A stretch of DNA of 64,000 bases from Nematostella vectensis (Eukaryota > Cnidaria > Anthozoa > Actiniaria > Edwardsiidae). Position 1 is the first letter of the stretch. Each line of letters begins with the position of its first letter. Shown here piece by piece: positions 1 through 10,255 of this stretch. The stretch covers positions 6,663,822 through 6,727,821 of the forward strand of contig NC_064038.1 of the NCBI RefSeq assembly GCF_932526225.1. The letters run 5' to 3'. The notes below the pieces were generated by a model. That model did not search any database and was not told the DNA's origin. It saw only the letters and a list, made by a program, of their open reading frames with translations. Made by a program: the position numbers and the translations under genes.

Positions 1-101
1 TGATAATCATCGAACAGTTGTCCCTCGGTAATCTTCTCCCATTTTCAATTTCCTGTTCGCATGTTGAAAAGGGCATTATTTGTTCTGTGAAAACGGTACA
101 A

Positions 102-174
102 GCCTCCGTAGTCTAATGGATATGACGTCAGCCTCCTAAGCCGAAGGTTGCGGGTTCGAGTCCCGTCGGGGGTG
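102..174 (+). tRNA. tRNA-Arg(CCT), copy 1
   Basis: G29A, which opens anticodon-stem pair 29-41. Same lineage as the copies at 7973 and 17607. Confidence 0.88.
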
Positions 175-379
175 TTCTTATTTGTTCCCTTTTCGATCAG
201 CATTGATAATCTAGCTAGCTCTACAAAATGCACTGCTTGATAATGGAACAGTCATCCCTCGGTAATCTTATTCCATTATCATTTCCCTGTATTCTCTTCC
301 TCTCATAAAGTTTCTTTTAATTTCTACTCACTCTTCTGATGTTGAAGAGGGCATTATTTGTTCTGTGAAAACGGTACAA

Positions 380-452
380 GCCTCCGTAGTCTAATGGATA
401 TGACGTCGGCCTCCTAAGCCGAAGGTTGCGGGTTCGAGTCCCGTCGGGGGTG
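380..452 (+). tRNA. tRNA-Arg(CCT), copy 2
   Basis: Identical to the consensus. Lineage recurs at 8251, 10534 and 17885. Confidence 0.95.
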
Positions 453-663
453 TTCTTCTTTGTTTCCTTTTCGTTTAGCATTGATAGCAAAATCAAGCCT
501 TCTCTACAAAATGCACTGCTTGATAATCGAAATATCATTCCTCCGTAATATGATTCCATTTTCATTTCCCTGATTTCTCTTTCTCTTATGAAGTTTTTTT
601 TTCATTTCTACTCACTCTTCTCATGTTGAAGAGGGCTTTATTTGTTCTGTGAAAACGGTACAA

Positions 664-736
664 GCCTCCGTAGTCTAATGGATATGAAGTCGGCCTCCTA
701 AGCCGAAGGTTGCGGGTTCGAGTCCCGTCGGGGGTG
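664..736 (+). tRNA. tRNA-Arg(CCT), copy 3
   Basis: C25A, which breaks the outer D-stem pair 10-25. Lineage recurs at 8535, 10818 and 18169. Confidence 0.85.
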
Positions 737-955
737 TTCTTTTTTGTTACCTTTTCGGTCAGCATTGAAATTATAATCATCTAGCTAGCTCTACAAAATG
801 CACTGCTTGATAATAATCGAACAGTCATCCCTCGGTAATCTGATTCCATTTTCATTTCTCTGATTTCTCTTTCTCTTATGAAGTTTTTTTTTTCATTTCT
901 TACTCACTCTTCTCATGTTGAAGAGGGCATTATTTATTCTGTGAAAACGGTACAA

Positions 956-1028
956 GCCTCCGTAGTCTAATGGATATGACGTCGACCTCCTAAGCCGAAG
1001 GTTGCGGGTTTCAGTCCCGTCGGGGGTG
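956..1028 (+). tRNA. tRNA-Arg(CCT), copy 4, damaged B box
   Basis: G30A, C56T and G57C. Loss of C56 hits both the B box and the 19-56 tertiary contact, so expression is doubtful. Confidence 0.65.
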
Positions 1029-1240
1029 TTCATTTTTGTTTTCTTATCAATCAGCATTGATAGCAAGACCTAGCTAGCTCTACAAAATGCACTCCTCGAT
1101 AATCATCAAACAGTTGTCCCTCGGTACTCTTCTCCCATTTTCATTTCCCTGTATTCGCTTTAACTTATAATCTTTTTTCAACTCTTACTTACTCTTCTCA
1201 TGTTGAAGAGGGCATTATTTGTTCTGTGAAAACGGTACAA

Positions 1241-1313
1241 GCCTCCGTAGTCTAATGGATATGACGTCGGCCTCCTAAGCCGAAGGTTGCGGGTTCGAGT
1301 CCCGTCGGGGGTG
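1241..1313 (+). tRNA. tRNA-Arg(CCT), copy 5
   Basis: Identical to the consensus. Lineage recurs at 9110, 11393, 12823, 18743 and 20173. Confidence 0.95.
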
Positions 1314-1524
1314 TTCTTCTTTGTTCCCTTTTCGATCAGCATTGAAATTATAATCATCTAGCTAGCTCTACAAAATGCACTGCTTAATAATCGGACAGTC
1401 GTCCCTCGATAATCTTATTCCATTTTCAGTTCAATGTATTCGCGTTCACTTATAAACTTTTTTATTTCTTACTCACTCTTCTTATGTTGAAGAGGACATT
1501 ATTTGTTCTCTGAAAACGGTACAA

Positions 1525-1597
1525 GCCTCCGTAGTCTAATGGATACGACGTTGGCCTCCTAAGCCGAAGGTTGCGGGTTCGAGTCCCGTCGGGGGTG
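1525..1597 (+). tRNA. tRNA-Arg(CCT), copy 6
   Basis: T22C and C28T; the second only changes a C-G stem pair to U-G. Lineage recurs at 9394, 11677, 13107, 19027 and 20457. Confidence 0.9.
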
Positions 1598-1808
1598 TTC
1601 TTCTTTGTTTCCTTTTCGATTAGCATTGATAGCAAAATCAAGCCTTCTCTACAAAATGCACTGCTTGATAATCGAAATATCATTCCTCCGTAATATGATT
1701 CCATTTTCATTTCCCTGATTTCTCTTTCTCTTATAAAGTTTTTTTTTCATTTCTACTCACTCTTCTCATGTTGAAGAGGGCATTATTTGTTCTGTGAAAA
1801 CGGTACAA

Positions 1809-1881
1809 GCCTCCGTAGTCTAATGGATATGAAGTCGGCCTCCTAAGCCGAAGGTTGCCGGTTCGAGTCCCGTCGGGGGTG
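1809..1881 (+). tRNA. tRNA-Arg(CCT), copy 7
   Basis: C25A and G51C; the second gives a C-C mismatch at T-stem pair 51-63. Confidence 0.75.
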
Positions 1882-2096
1882 TTCTTTTTTGTTACCTTTT
1901 CGGTCAGCATTGATAGCAAAACCAATCTAGCTCTAAAAAATGCACTGCTTGATAATAATCGAACAGTCATCCCTCGGTAATCTGATTCCATTTTCATTTC
2001 TCTGATTTCTCTTTCTCTTATGAAGTTTTTTTTTCATTTCTTACTCACTCTTCTCATGTTGAAGAGGGCATTATTTATTCTGTGAAAACGGTACAA

Positions 2097-2169
2097 GCCT
2101 CCGTAGTCTAATGGATATGACGTCGACCTCCTAAGCCGAAGGTTGCGGGTTCCAGTCCCGTCGGGGGTG
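2097..2169 (+). tRNA. tRNA-Arg(CCT), copy 8, altered B box
   Basis: G30A and G57C. Resembles copy 4 but keeps C56. Lineage recurs at 13679 and 21029. Confidence 0.7.
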
Positions 2170-2381
2170 TTCATTTTTGTTTTCTTATCAATCAGCATTG
2201 ATAGCAAGACCTAGCTAGCTCTACAAAATGCACTCCTCGATAATCATCGAACAGTTGTCCCTCGGTACTCTTCTCCCATTTTCATTTCCCTGTATTCGCT
2301 TTAACTTATAATCTTTTTTCAACTCTTACTTACTCTTCTCATGTTGAAGAGGGCATTATTTGTTTTGTAAAAACGGTACAA

Positions 2382-2454
2382 GCCTCCGTAGTCTAATGGA
2401 TAAGACGTCGGCCTCCTAAGCCGAAGGTTGCGGGTTCGAGTACCGTCGGGGGTG
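2382..2454 (+). tRNA. tRNA-Arg(CCT), copy 9
   Basis: T22A gives GGATAAG, as in vertebrate tRNA-Arg(CCT). C61A breaks the T-stem pair that closes the loop. Confidence 0.75.
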
Positions 2455-2662
2455 TTCTTATTTGTTCCCTTTTCGAGCAGCATTGATATTATATTCTAGC
2501 TAGCTCTACAAAATGCACTGCTTGATAATCGAACAGTCGTCCCTCGATAATCTTATTCCATTTTCATTTCCCTATATTCGCTTTCATTTATGAACTTTTT
2601 CATTTCTTACTCACTCTTCTCATGTTGAAAAGGACATTATTTGTTCTCTGAAAACGGTACAA

Positions 2663-2735
2663 GCCTCCGTAGTCTAATGGATATGACGTCGGCCTCCTAA
2701 GCCGAAGGTTGCGGGTTAGAGTCCCGTCGGGGGTG
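2663..2735 (+). tRNA. tRNA-Arg(CCT), copy 10, damaged B box
   Basis: C56A, a single hit at the most conserved B-box position. Lineage recurs at 14245 and 21595. Confidence 0.65.
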
Positions 2736-2946
2736 TTCTTATTTGTTCCCTTTTCGATCAGCATTGATAATATAATCTAGCTAGCTCTACAAAATGCACT
2801 GCTTGATAATCATCGAGCAGTCGTCCCTTGATAATCTTATTCCATTTTCATTTCCTAATATTCGCTTTCATTTATGAACTTTTTCATTTCTTACTCACTC
2901 TTCTCATGTTGCAAAGGACATTATTTGTTCTCTGAAAACGGTACAA

Positions 2947-3019
2947 GCCTCCGTAGTCTAATGGATATGACGTCGGCCTCCTAAGCCGGAGGTTGCGGGT
3001 TCGAGCCCCGTCGGGGGTG
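2947..3019 (+). tRNA. tRNA-Arg(CCT), copy 11
   Basis: A43G (G-U pair with 27) and T60C. Lineage recurs at 14529 and 21879. Confidence 0.85.
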
Positions 3020-3231
3020 TTCATTTTTGTTTCCTTATCAATCAGCATTGTTAGCAAAACCTAGCTAGCTCTACAAAATGCACTGCTTGATAATCATCGA
3101 ACAGTTGTCACTCGGTAATCTTATTCCATTTTCATTTCCCTGTATTCGCTTTCACTTGTAATCTTTTTTCAACTCTTACTTACTCTTCTCATGTTAAAGA
3201 GGGCATTATTTATTCTGTTCAACCGGTACAA

Positions 3232-3304
3232 GCCTCCGTAGTCTAATGGATATGACATCGGCATCCTAAGCCGAAGGTTGCGGGTTCGAGTCCCGTCGTG
3301 GGTG
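3232..3304 (+). tRNA. tRNA-Arg(CCT), copy 12
   Basis: G26A, C32A and G68T. The 5' flank is also altered (TTCAACCGGTACAA). Confidence 0.75.
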
Positions 3305-3514
3305 TTCTTTTTTTGTTCCCTTTTCGATCAGCATTGATAGCAAAATCTAGCTAGCTCTACAAAATGCACTGTTGATAATCTAACAGACCTCTCTCGGTAA
3401 TCTGATTCCATTTTCAGTTCCCTGTATTCTCTTTCTCTCATGAAGTTTCTTTTAATTTCTACTCACTCTTTTCATGTTGAAGAGGGCATTATTTATTCTG
3501 TGGAAACGGTACAA

Positions 3515-3587
3515 GCCTCCGTAGTCTAATGGATATGACGTCGGCCTCCTAAGCGGAAGGTGACGGGTTAGAGTCCCGTCGGGGGTG
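3515..3587 (+). tRNA. tRNA-Arg(CCT), copy 13, degenerate
   Basis: C41G, T48G, G49A and C56A: one anticodon-stem mismatch plus a B-box lesion. Probably inactive. Confidence 0.5.
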
Positions 3588-3798
3588 TTCTTATTTGTTC
3601 CCTTTTCGATCAGCATTGATAGCAAAACCTAGCTAGCTCTACAAAATGCACTGCTTGATAATCGAACAGTCGTTCCTCGATAATCTTATTCCATTTTGAG
3701 TTCCCTGTATTCGCGTTCACTTATGAACTTTTTCATTTCTTATTCACTCCTTTTCTTATGTTGAAAAGGACATTATTTATTCTCTGAAAACGGTACAA

Positions 3799-3871
3799 GC
3801 CACCGTAGGCTAATGGATATGACGTCGGCTTCCTAAGCCAAAGGTTGCGGGTTCGAGTCCCGTCGGGGGTG
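3799..3871 (+). tRNA. tRNA-Arg(CCT), copy 14, degenerate
   Basis: T4A, T11G, C32T and G42A; acceptor, D and anticodon stems each lose a pair. Confidence 0.5.
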
Positions 3872-4040
3872 TTCATTTTTGTTTCCTTATCGATCAGCAT
3901 TGATAGCAAAACCTAGCTAGCTCAACAAAATGCACTGCTTGATAATCATCGAACAGTTGTCCCTCGGTAATCTTCTCCCATTTTCAATTTCCTGTTCTCA
4001 TGTTAAAGAGGGCATTATTTGTTCTGTGAAAACGGTATAA

Positions 4041-4113
4041 GCCTCCGTAGTCTAATGGATATGACGTCGGCCACCTAAATCGAAGGTTCCGGGTTCGAGT
4101 CCCGTCGGGGTTG
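4041..4113 (+). tRNA. tRNA-Arg(CCT), copy 15, U33 lost
   Basis: T33A, G39A, C40T, G49C and G71T. U33 is needed for the anticodon turn, and pair 31-39 is lost. Recurs at 22973. Confidence 0.4.
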
Positions 4114-4323
4114 TTCTTTTTTTGTTCCCTTTTCGATCAGCATTGAAAGCAAAATCTAGTTAGCTCTACAAAATGCACTGTTGATAATCTAACAGTCCTC
4201 CCTCGGTAATCTGATTCCATTTTCATTTCCCTGTATTCTCTTTCTCTCATGAAATTTCTTTTTATTTCTACTCACTCTTCTCATGTTGAAGAGGGCATTA
4301 TTTGTTCTGTAAAAACGGTACAA

Positions 4324-4396
4324 GCCTCCGTAGTCTAATGGATATGACGTCGGCCTCCTAATCCAAAGGTTGCGGGTTCAAGTCCCGTCGGGGGTG
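4324..4396 (+). tRNA. tRNA-Arg(CCT), copy 16
   Basis: G39T, G42A and G57A. Two anticodon-stem pairs are weakened. Lineage recurs at 23256 and 30858. Confidence 0.6.
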
Positions 4397-4612
4397 TTAT
4401 TTTTTGTTCCCTTTTCTATCAGCATTGATATTATAATCTAGCTAGCTATACAAAATGTACTGCTTGATAATCATCGAACAGTCGTCCCTCGGTAATCTAA
4501 TTCCATTTTCGTTTCCCTGTATTCTCTTTCTCTTATGAAGTTTTTTTTTTCATTTCTTACTTACTCTTCTCATGTTGAAGAGGGCATTATTTCTTCTGTA
4601 AAAACGGTACAA

Positions 4613-4685
4613 GCCTCCGTAGTCTAATGGATATGACGTCGGCCTCCTAAGCCGAAGGTTGCGGGTTCGAGTCCCGTCGGGGGTG
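4613..4685 (+). tRNA. tRNA-Arg(CCT), copy 17
   Basis: Identical to the consensus. Equivalent units at 23545 (G42A) and 31147 (consensus). Confidence 0.95.
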
Positions 4686-4896
4686 TTCTTTTTTTGTTCC
4701 CTTTTCGATCACCGTTGATAGCAAAGCCTACCTAGCTCTACAAAATGCACTGCTTAATAATCGAACAGTCGTCCCTCGATAATCTGATTCCATTTTCATT
4801 TTCCTGTATTCTCTTTCTCTCATAAAGTTTCTTTTAATTTCTACTCACTCTTCTCATGTTGAAGAGGGCATTGTTTGTTCTGTGAAAACGGTACAA

Positions 4897-4969
4897 GTCT
4901 CCGTAGTCTAATGGATATTACGTCGGCCTCCTAAGCCGAAGGTTGCGGGTTCGAGTCCCGTCGAGGGTG
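4897..4969 (+). tRNA. tRNA-Arg(CCT), copy 18
   Basis: C2T (U-G pair), G23T and G68A. Recurs unchanged at 31431. Confidence 0.75.
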
Positions 4970-5179
4970 TTCTTTTTTTGTTCCCTTTTCGATCAGCATT
5001 GAAAGCAAAATCTAGTTAGCTCTACAAAATGCACTGTTGATAATCTAACAGTCCTCCCTCGGTAATCTGATTCCATTTTCATTTCCCTGTATTCTCTTTC
5101 TCTCATGAAATTTCTTTTAATTTCTACTCACTCTTCTCATGTTGAAGAGGGCATTATTTGTTCTGTAAAAACTGTACAA

Positions 5180-5252
5180 GCCTCCGTAGTCTAATGGATA
5201 TGACGTCGGCCTCCTAAGCCGAAGGTTGCGGGTTCGAGTCCCGTCGGGGGTG
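5180..5252 (+). tRNA. tRNA-Arg(CCT), copy 19
   Basis: Identical to the consensus; 5' flank reads ACTGTACAA instead of ACGGTACAA, as at 23828 and 31714. Confidence 0.95.
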
Positions 5253-5463
5253 TTCTTTTTTTGTTCCCTTTTCGATCACCGTTGATAGCAAAGCCTACCT
5301 AGCTCTACAAAATGCACTGCTTAATAATCGAACAGTCGTCCCTCGATAATCTGATTCCATTTTCATTTTCCTGTATTCTCTTTCTCTCATAAAGTTTCTT
5401 TTAATTTCTACTCACTCTTCTCATGTTGAAGAGGGCATTGTTTGTTCTGTGAAAACGGTACAA

Positions 5464-5536
5464 GTCTCCGTAGTCTAATGGATATTACGTCGGCCTCCTA
5501 AGCCGAAGGTTGCGGGTTCGAGTCCCGTCGGGGGTG
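5464..5536 (+). tRNA. tRNA-Arg(CCT), copy 20
   Basis: C2T and G23T; G23T disrupts D-stem pair 12-23. Lineage recurs at 24112 and 31998. Confidence 0.8.
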
Positions 5537-5746
5537 TTCTTTTTTTGTTCCCTTTTCGATCAGCATTGAAAGCAAAATCTAGTTAGCTCTACAAAATGCA
5601 CTGTTGATAATCTAACAGTCCTCCCTCGGTAATCTGATTCCATTTTCATTTCCCTGTATTCTCTTTCTCTCATGAAATTTCTTTTAATTTCTACTCACTC
5701 TTCTCATGTTGAAGAGGGCATTATTTGTTCTGTAAAAACGGTACAA

Positions 5747-5819
5747 GCCTCCGTAGTCTAATGGATATGACGTCGGCCTCCTAAGCCGAAGGTTGCGGGT
5801 TCAAGTCCCGTCGGGGGTG
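5747..5819 (+). tRNA. tRNA-Arg(CCT), copy 21
   Basis: G57A, a purine-for-purine change tolerated in many B boxes. Recurs at 24395 and 32281. Confidence 0.9.
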
Positions 5820-6031
5820 TTCTTTTTTGTTCCCTTTTTGATCAGCATTGATATTATAATCTAGCTAGCTCTACAAAATGCACTGCTTGATAATCATCGA
5901 ACAGTCGTCCCTCGGTAATCTGATTCCATTTTCATTTCCCTGTATTCGCTTTCACTTATAATCTTTTTTCAACTCTTACTTACTCTTCTCATGTTGAAGA
6001 TGGCATTATTTGTTCTGTAAAAACGGTACAA

Positions 6032-6104
6032 GCCTCAGTAGTCTAATGGATATGACGTCGGCCTCCTAAGCCGAAGGTTGCGGGTTCAAGTCCCGTCGGG
6101 GGTG
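6032..6104 (+). tRNA. tRNA-Arg(CCT), copy 22
   Basis: C6A breaks acceptor pair 6-67; G57A. Recurs at 15666. The block 3 and 4 equivalents (24680, 32566) lack C6A. Confidence 0.8.
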
Positions 6105-6317
6105 TTCTTTTTTGTTCCCTTTTCGATCAGCATTGATATTATAATCTAGCTAGCTCTACAAAATGCACTGCTTGATAATCATCGAACAGTCGTCCCTCGG
6201 TAATCTGATTCCATTTTCATTTCCCTGTATTCTCTTTCTCTCATAAAGTTTCTTTTAATTTCTACTCACTTTTCTCATGTTGAAGAGGGCATTATTTGTT
6301 CTTTGAAAACGGTACAA

Positions 6318-6390
6318 GCCTCCGTAGTCTAATGGATATGACGTCGGCCTCCTAAGCCGAAGGTTGCGGGTTCGAGTCCCGTCGGGGGTG
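6318..6390 (+). tRNA. tRNA-Arg(CCT), copy 23
   Basis: Identical to the consensus. Lineage recurs at 15952, 24966 and 32852. Confidence 0.95.
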
Positions 6391-6601
6391 TTCTTACTTG
6401 TTCCCTTTTCGATCAGCATTGAAATTATAATCATCTAGCTAGCTCTACAAAATGCACTACTTAATAATCGAACAGTCGTCCCTCGATAATCTTATTCCAT
6501 TTTCAGTTCAATGTATTCGCGTTCACTTATGAACTTTTTTATTTCTTACTCACTCTTCTCATGTTGAATAGGGCATTATTTGTTCTGTGAAAACGTTACA
6601 A

Positions 6602-6674
6602 GCCTCCGTAGTCTAATGGATATGACAACGGCGGCCTAAGACGAAGGTTGCGGGTTCGAGTCCAGCCAGGGGTG
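6602..6674 (+). tRNA. tRNA-Arg(CCT)-like, copy 24, loop GGCCTAA
   Basis: G26A, T27A, C32G, T33G, C40A, C63A, T65C and G67A. U33 is lost while CCT is kept, and the T and acceptor stems are changed. Maintained as a lineage at 16236, 25250 and 33136. Confidence 0.4.
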
Positions 6675-6885
6675 TTCTTCTTTGTTTCCTTTTCGATTAG
6701 CATTTATAGCAAAATCAAGCCTTCTCTACAAAATGTACTGCTTGATAATCGGACTATTATTCCTCCGTGATATGATTCCATTTTCATTTCCCTGCTTTCT
6801 CTTTCTTTTATGAAGTTTTTTTTTATTTCTTACTCACTCTTCTCATGTTGAAGAGGGCATTATTTGTTCTGTGAAAACGGTACAA

Positions 6886-6958
6886 GCCTCCGTAGTCTAA
6901 TGGATATGACGTCGGCCTCCGAAGCGGAAGGTTGCGGGTTCGAGTCCCGTCGGGGGTG
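6886..6958 (+). tRNA. tRNA-Arg-like with CCG anticodon, copy 25
   Basis: T36G makes the anticodon CCG, which reads the arginine codon CGG. C41G leaves a G-G mismatch at 29-41. Recurs at 16520. Confidence 0.7.
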
Positions 6959-7166
6959 TTCTTATTTGTTCCCTTTTCGATCAGAATTGATAGCAAAACC
7001 TAGCTAGCTCTACAAAATGCACTGCTTGATAATCGAACAGTCGTTCCTCGATAATCTTATTCCATTTTCAGTTCGCTGTATTCGCGTTCACTTATGAACT
7101 TTTTCATTTCTTATTCACTCTTCTTATGTTGAAAAGGACATTATTTGTTCTCTGAAAACGGTACAA

Positions 7167-7239
7167 GCCTCCGTAGTCTAATGGATATGACGTCGGCCTC
7201 CTAAGCCGAAGGTTGCGGGTTCGAGTCCCGTCGGGGGTG
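7167..7239 (+). tRNA. tRNA-Arg(CCT), copy 26
   Basis: Identical to the consensus. Recurs at 16801. Confidence 0.95.
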
Positions 7240-7449
7240 TTCTTTTTTTGCTCCCTTTTCGATCAGCATTGATAGCAAAATCTAGCTAGCTCTACAAAAT
7301 GCACTGTTGATAATCTAACAGACCTCCCTCGGTAATCTGATTCCATTTTCAGTTCCCTGTATTCTCTTTCTCTCATGAAGTTTCTTTTAATTTCTACTCA
7401 CTCTTTTCATGTTGAAGAGGGCATTATTTATTCTGTGGAAACGGTACAA

Positions 7450-7522
7450 GCCTCCGTAGTCTAATGGATATGACTTCGGCCTCCGAAGCGGAAGGTTGCG
7501 GGTTCGAGTCCCGTCGGGGGTG
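7450..7522 (+). tRNA. tRNA-Arg-like with CCG anticodon, copy 27
   Basis: G26T, T36G and C41G. Second CCG lineage, two units after the first. Recurs at 17084. Confidence 0.65.
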
Positions 7523-7730
7523 TTCTTATTTGTTCCCTTTTCGATCAGAATTGATAGCAAAACCTAGCTAGCTCTACAAAATGCACTGCTAGATAATCGA
7601 ACAGTCGTTCCTCGATAATCTTATTCCATTTTCAGTTCCCTGTATTCGCGTTCACTTATGAACTTTTTCATTTCTTATTCACTCTTCTTATGTTGAAAAG
7701 GACATTATTTGTTCTCTGAAAACGGTACAA

Positions 7731-7803
7731 GCCTCCGTAGTCTAATGGATATGACGTCGGCCTCCTAAGCCGAAGGTTGCGGGTTCGAGTCCCGTCGGGG
7801 GTG
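7731..7803 (+). tRNA. tRNA-Arg(CCT), copy 28
   Basis: Identical to the consensus. Recurs at 17365. Confidence 0.95.
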
Positions 7804-7972
7804 TTCATTTTTGTTTCCTTATCAATCAGCATTGATAGCAAAACCTAGCTAGCTCAACAAAATGCACTGCTTGATAATCATCGAACAGTTGTCCCTCGGT
7901 AATCTTCTCCCATTTTCAATTTCCTGTTCGCATGTTGAAGAGGGCATTATTTGTTCTGTGAAAACGGTACAA

Positions 7973-8045
7973 GCCTCCGTAGTCTAATGGATATGACGTC
8001 AGCCTCCTAAGCCGAAGGTTGCGGGTTCGAGTCCCGTCGGGGGTG
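7973..8045 (+). tRNA. tRNA-Arg(CCT), copy 29
   Basis: G29A. First unit of block 2, equivalent to copy 1. Confidence 0.88.
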
Positions 8046-8250
8046 TTCTTATTTGTTCCCTTTTCGATCAGCATTGATAATCTAGCTAGCTCTACAAAAT
8101 GCACTGCTTGATAATGGAACAGTCATCCCTCGGTAATCTTATTCCATTATCATTTCCCTGTATTCTCTTCCTCTCATAAAGTTTCTTTTAATTTCTACTC
8201 ACTCTTCTCATGTTGAAGAGGGCATTATTTGTTCTGTGAAAACGGTACAA

Positions 8251-8323
8251 GCCTCCGTAGTCTAATGGATATGACGTCGGCCTCCTAAGCCGAAGGTTGC
8301 GGGTTCGAGTCCCGTCGGGGGTG
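8251..8323 (+). tRNA. tRNA-Arg(CCT), copy 30
   Basis: Identical to the consensus; equivalent to copy 2. Confidence 0.95.
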
Positions 8324-8534
8324 TTCTTCTTTGTTTCCTTTTCGTTTAGCATTGATAGCAAAATCAAGCCTTCTCTACAAAATGCACTGCTTGATAATCG
8401 AAATATCATTCCTCCGTAATATGATTCCATTTTCATTTCCCTGATTTCTCTTTCTCTTATGAAGTTTTTTTTTCATTTCTACTCACTCTTCTCATGTTGA
8501 AGAGGGCTTTATTTGTTCTGTGAAAACGGTACAA

Positions 8535-8607
8535 GCCTCCGTAGTCTAATGGATATGAAGTCGGCCTCCTAAGCCGAAGGTTGCGGGTTCGAGTCCCGTC
8601 GGGGGTG
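8535..8607 (+). tRNA. tRNA-Arg(CCT), copy 31
   Basis: C25A; equivalent to copy 3. Confidence 0.85.
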
Positions 8608-8824
8608 TTCTTTTTTGTTACATTTTCGGTCAGCATTGATAGCAAAACCAAGCTAGCTCTACAAAATGCACTGCTTGATAATAATCGAACAGTCATCCCT
8701 CGGTAATCTGATTCCATTTTCATTTCTCTGATTTCTCTTTCTCTTATGAAGTTTTTTTTTTTCATTTCTTACTCACTCTTCTCATGTTGAAGAGGGCATT
8801 ATTTATTCTGTGAAAACGGTACAA

Positions 8825-8897
8825 GCCTCCGTAGTCTAATGGATATGACGTCGACCTCCTAAGCCGAAGGTTGCGGGTTTCAGTCCCGTCGGGGGTG
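8825..8897 (+). tRNA. tRNA-Arg(CCT), copy 32, damaged B box
   Basis: G30A, C56T and G57C; equivalent to copy 4. Confidence 0.65.
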
Positions 8898-9109
8898 TTC
8901 ATTTTTGTTTTCTTATCAATCAGCATTGATAGCAAGACCTAGCTAGCTCTACAAAATGCACTCCTCGATAATCATCGAACAGTTGTCCCTCGGTACTCTT
9001 CTCCCATTTTCATTTCCCTGTATTCGCTTTAACTTATAATCTTTTTTCAACTCTTACTTACTCTTCTCATGTTGAAGAGGGCATTATTTGTTCTGTGAAA
9101 ACGGTACAA

Positions 9110-9182
9110 GCCTCCGTAGTCTAATGGATATGACGTCGGCCTCCTAAGCCGAAGGTTGCGGGTTCGAGTCCCGTCGGGGGTG
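9110..9182 (+). tRNA. tRNA-Arg(CCT), copy 33
   Basis: Identical to the consensus; equivalent to copy 5. Confidence 0.95.
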
Positions 9183-9393
9183 TTCTTCTTTGTTCCCTTT
9201 TCGATCAGCATTGAAATTATAATCATCTAGCTAGCTCTACAAAATGCACTGCTTAATAATCGGACAGTCGTCCCTCGATAATCTTATTCCATTTTCAGTT
9301 CAATGTATTCGCGTTCACTTATAAACTTTTTTATTTCTTACTCACTCTTCTTATGTTGAAGAGGACATTATTTGTTCTCTGAAAACGGTACAA

Positions 9394-9466
9394 GCCTCCG
9401 TAGTCTAATGGATACGACGTTGGCCTCCTAAGCCGAAGGTTGCGGGTTCGAGTCCCGTCGGGGGTG
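9394..9466 (+). tRNA. tRNA-Arg(CCT), copy 34
   Basis: T22C and C28T; equivalent to copy 6. Confidence 0.9.
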
Positions 9467-9677
9467 TTCTTCTTTGTTTCCTTTTCGATTAGCATTGATA
9501 GCAAAATCAAGCCTTCTCTACAAAATGCACTGCTAGATAATCGAAATATCATTCCTCCGTAATATGATTCCATTTTCATTTCCCTGATTTCTCTTTCTCT
9601 TATGAAGTTTTTTTTTCATTTCTACTCACTCTTCTCATGTTGAAGAGGGCATTATTTGTTCTGTGAAAACGGTACAA

Positions 9678-9750
9678 GCCTCCGTAGTCTAATGGATATG
9701 AAGTCGGCCTCCTAAGCCGAAGGTTGCCGGTTCGAGTCCCGTCGGGGGTG
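9678..9750 (+). tRNA. tRNA-Arg(CCT), copy 35
   Basis: C25A and G51C; equivalent to copy 7. Confidence 0.75.
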
Positions 9751-9965
9751 TTCTTTTTTGTTACCTTTTCGGTCAGCATTGATAGCAAAACCAATCTAGC
9801 TCTAAAAAATGCACTGCTTGATAATAATCGAACAGTCATCCCTCGGTAATCTGATTCCATTTTCATTTCTCTGATTTCTCTTTCTCTTATGAAGTTTTTT
9901 TTTCATTTCTTACTCACTCTTCTCATGTTGAAGAGGGCATTATTTATTCTGTGAAAACGGTACAA

Positions 9966-10038
9966 GCCTCCGTAGTCTAATGGATATGAAGTCGGCCTCC
10001 TAAGCCGAAGGTTGCGGGTTCGAGTCCCGTCGGGGGTG
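9966..10038 (+). tRNA. tRNA-Arg(CCT), copy 36
   Basis: C25A only. An extra unit without counterpart in block 1; repeats at 12249 and 19599. Confidence 0.85.
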
Positions 10039-10255
10039 TTCTTTTTTGTTACATTTTCGGTCAGCATTGATAGCAAAACCAAGCTAGCTCTACAAAATGC
10101 ACTGCTTGATAATAATCGAACAGTCATCCCTCGGTAATCTGATTCCATTTTCATTTCTCTGATTTCTCTTTCTCTTATGAAGTTTTTTTTTTTCATTTCT
10201 TACTCACTCTTCTCATGTTGAAGAGGGCATTATTTATTCTGTGAAAACGGTACAA

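Larger units (their letters stand above)
102..7972 (+). repeat. Higher-order block 1 of the tRNA array (28 units)
   Basis: Units starting at 102 to 7731. The ordered series of variant tRNAs here serves as reference for the later blocks; the unit at 102 recurs at 7973 (offset 7871) and 17607. Confidence 0.85.
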
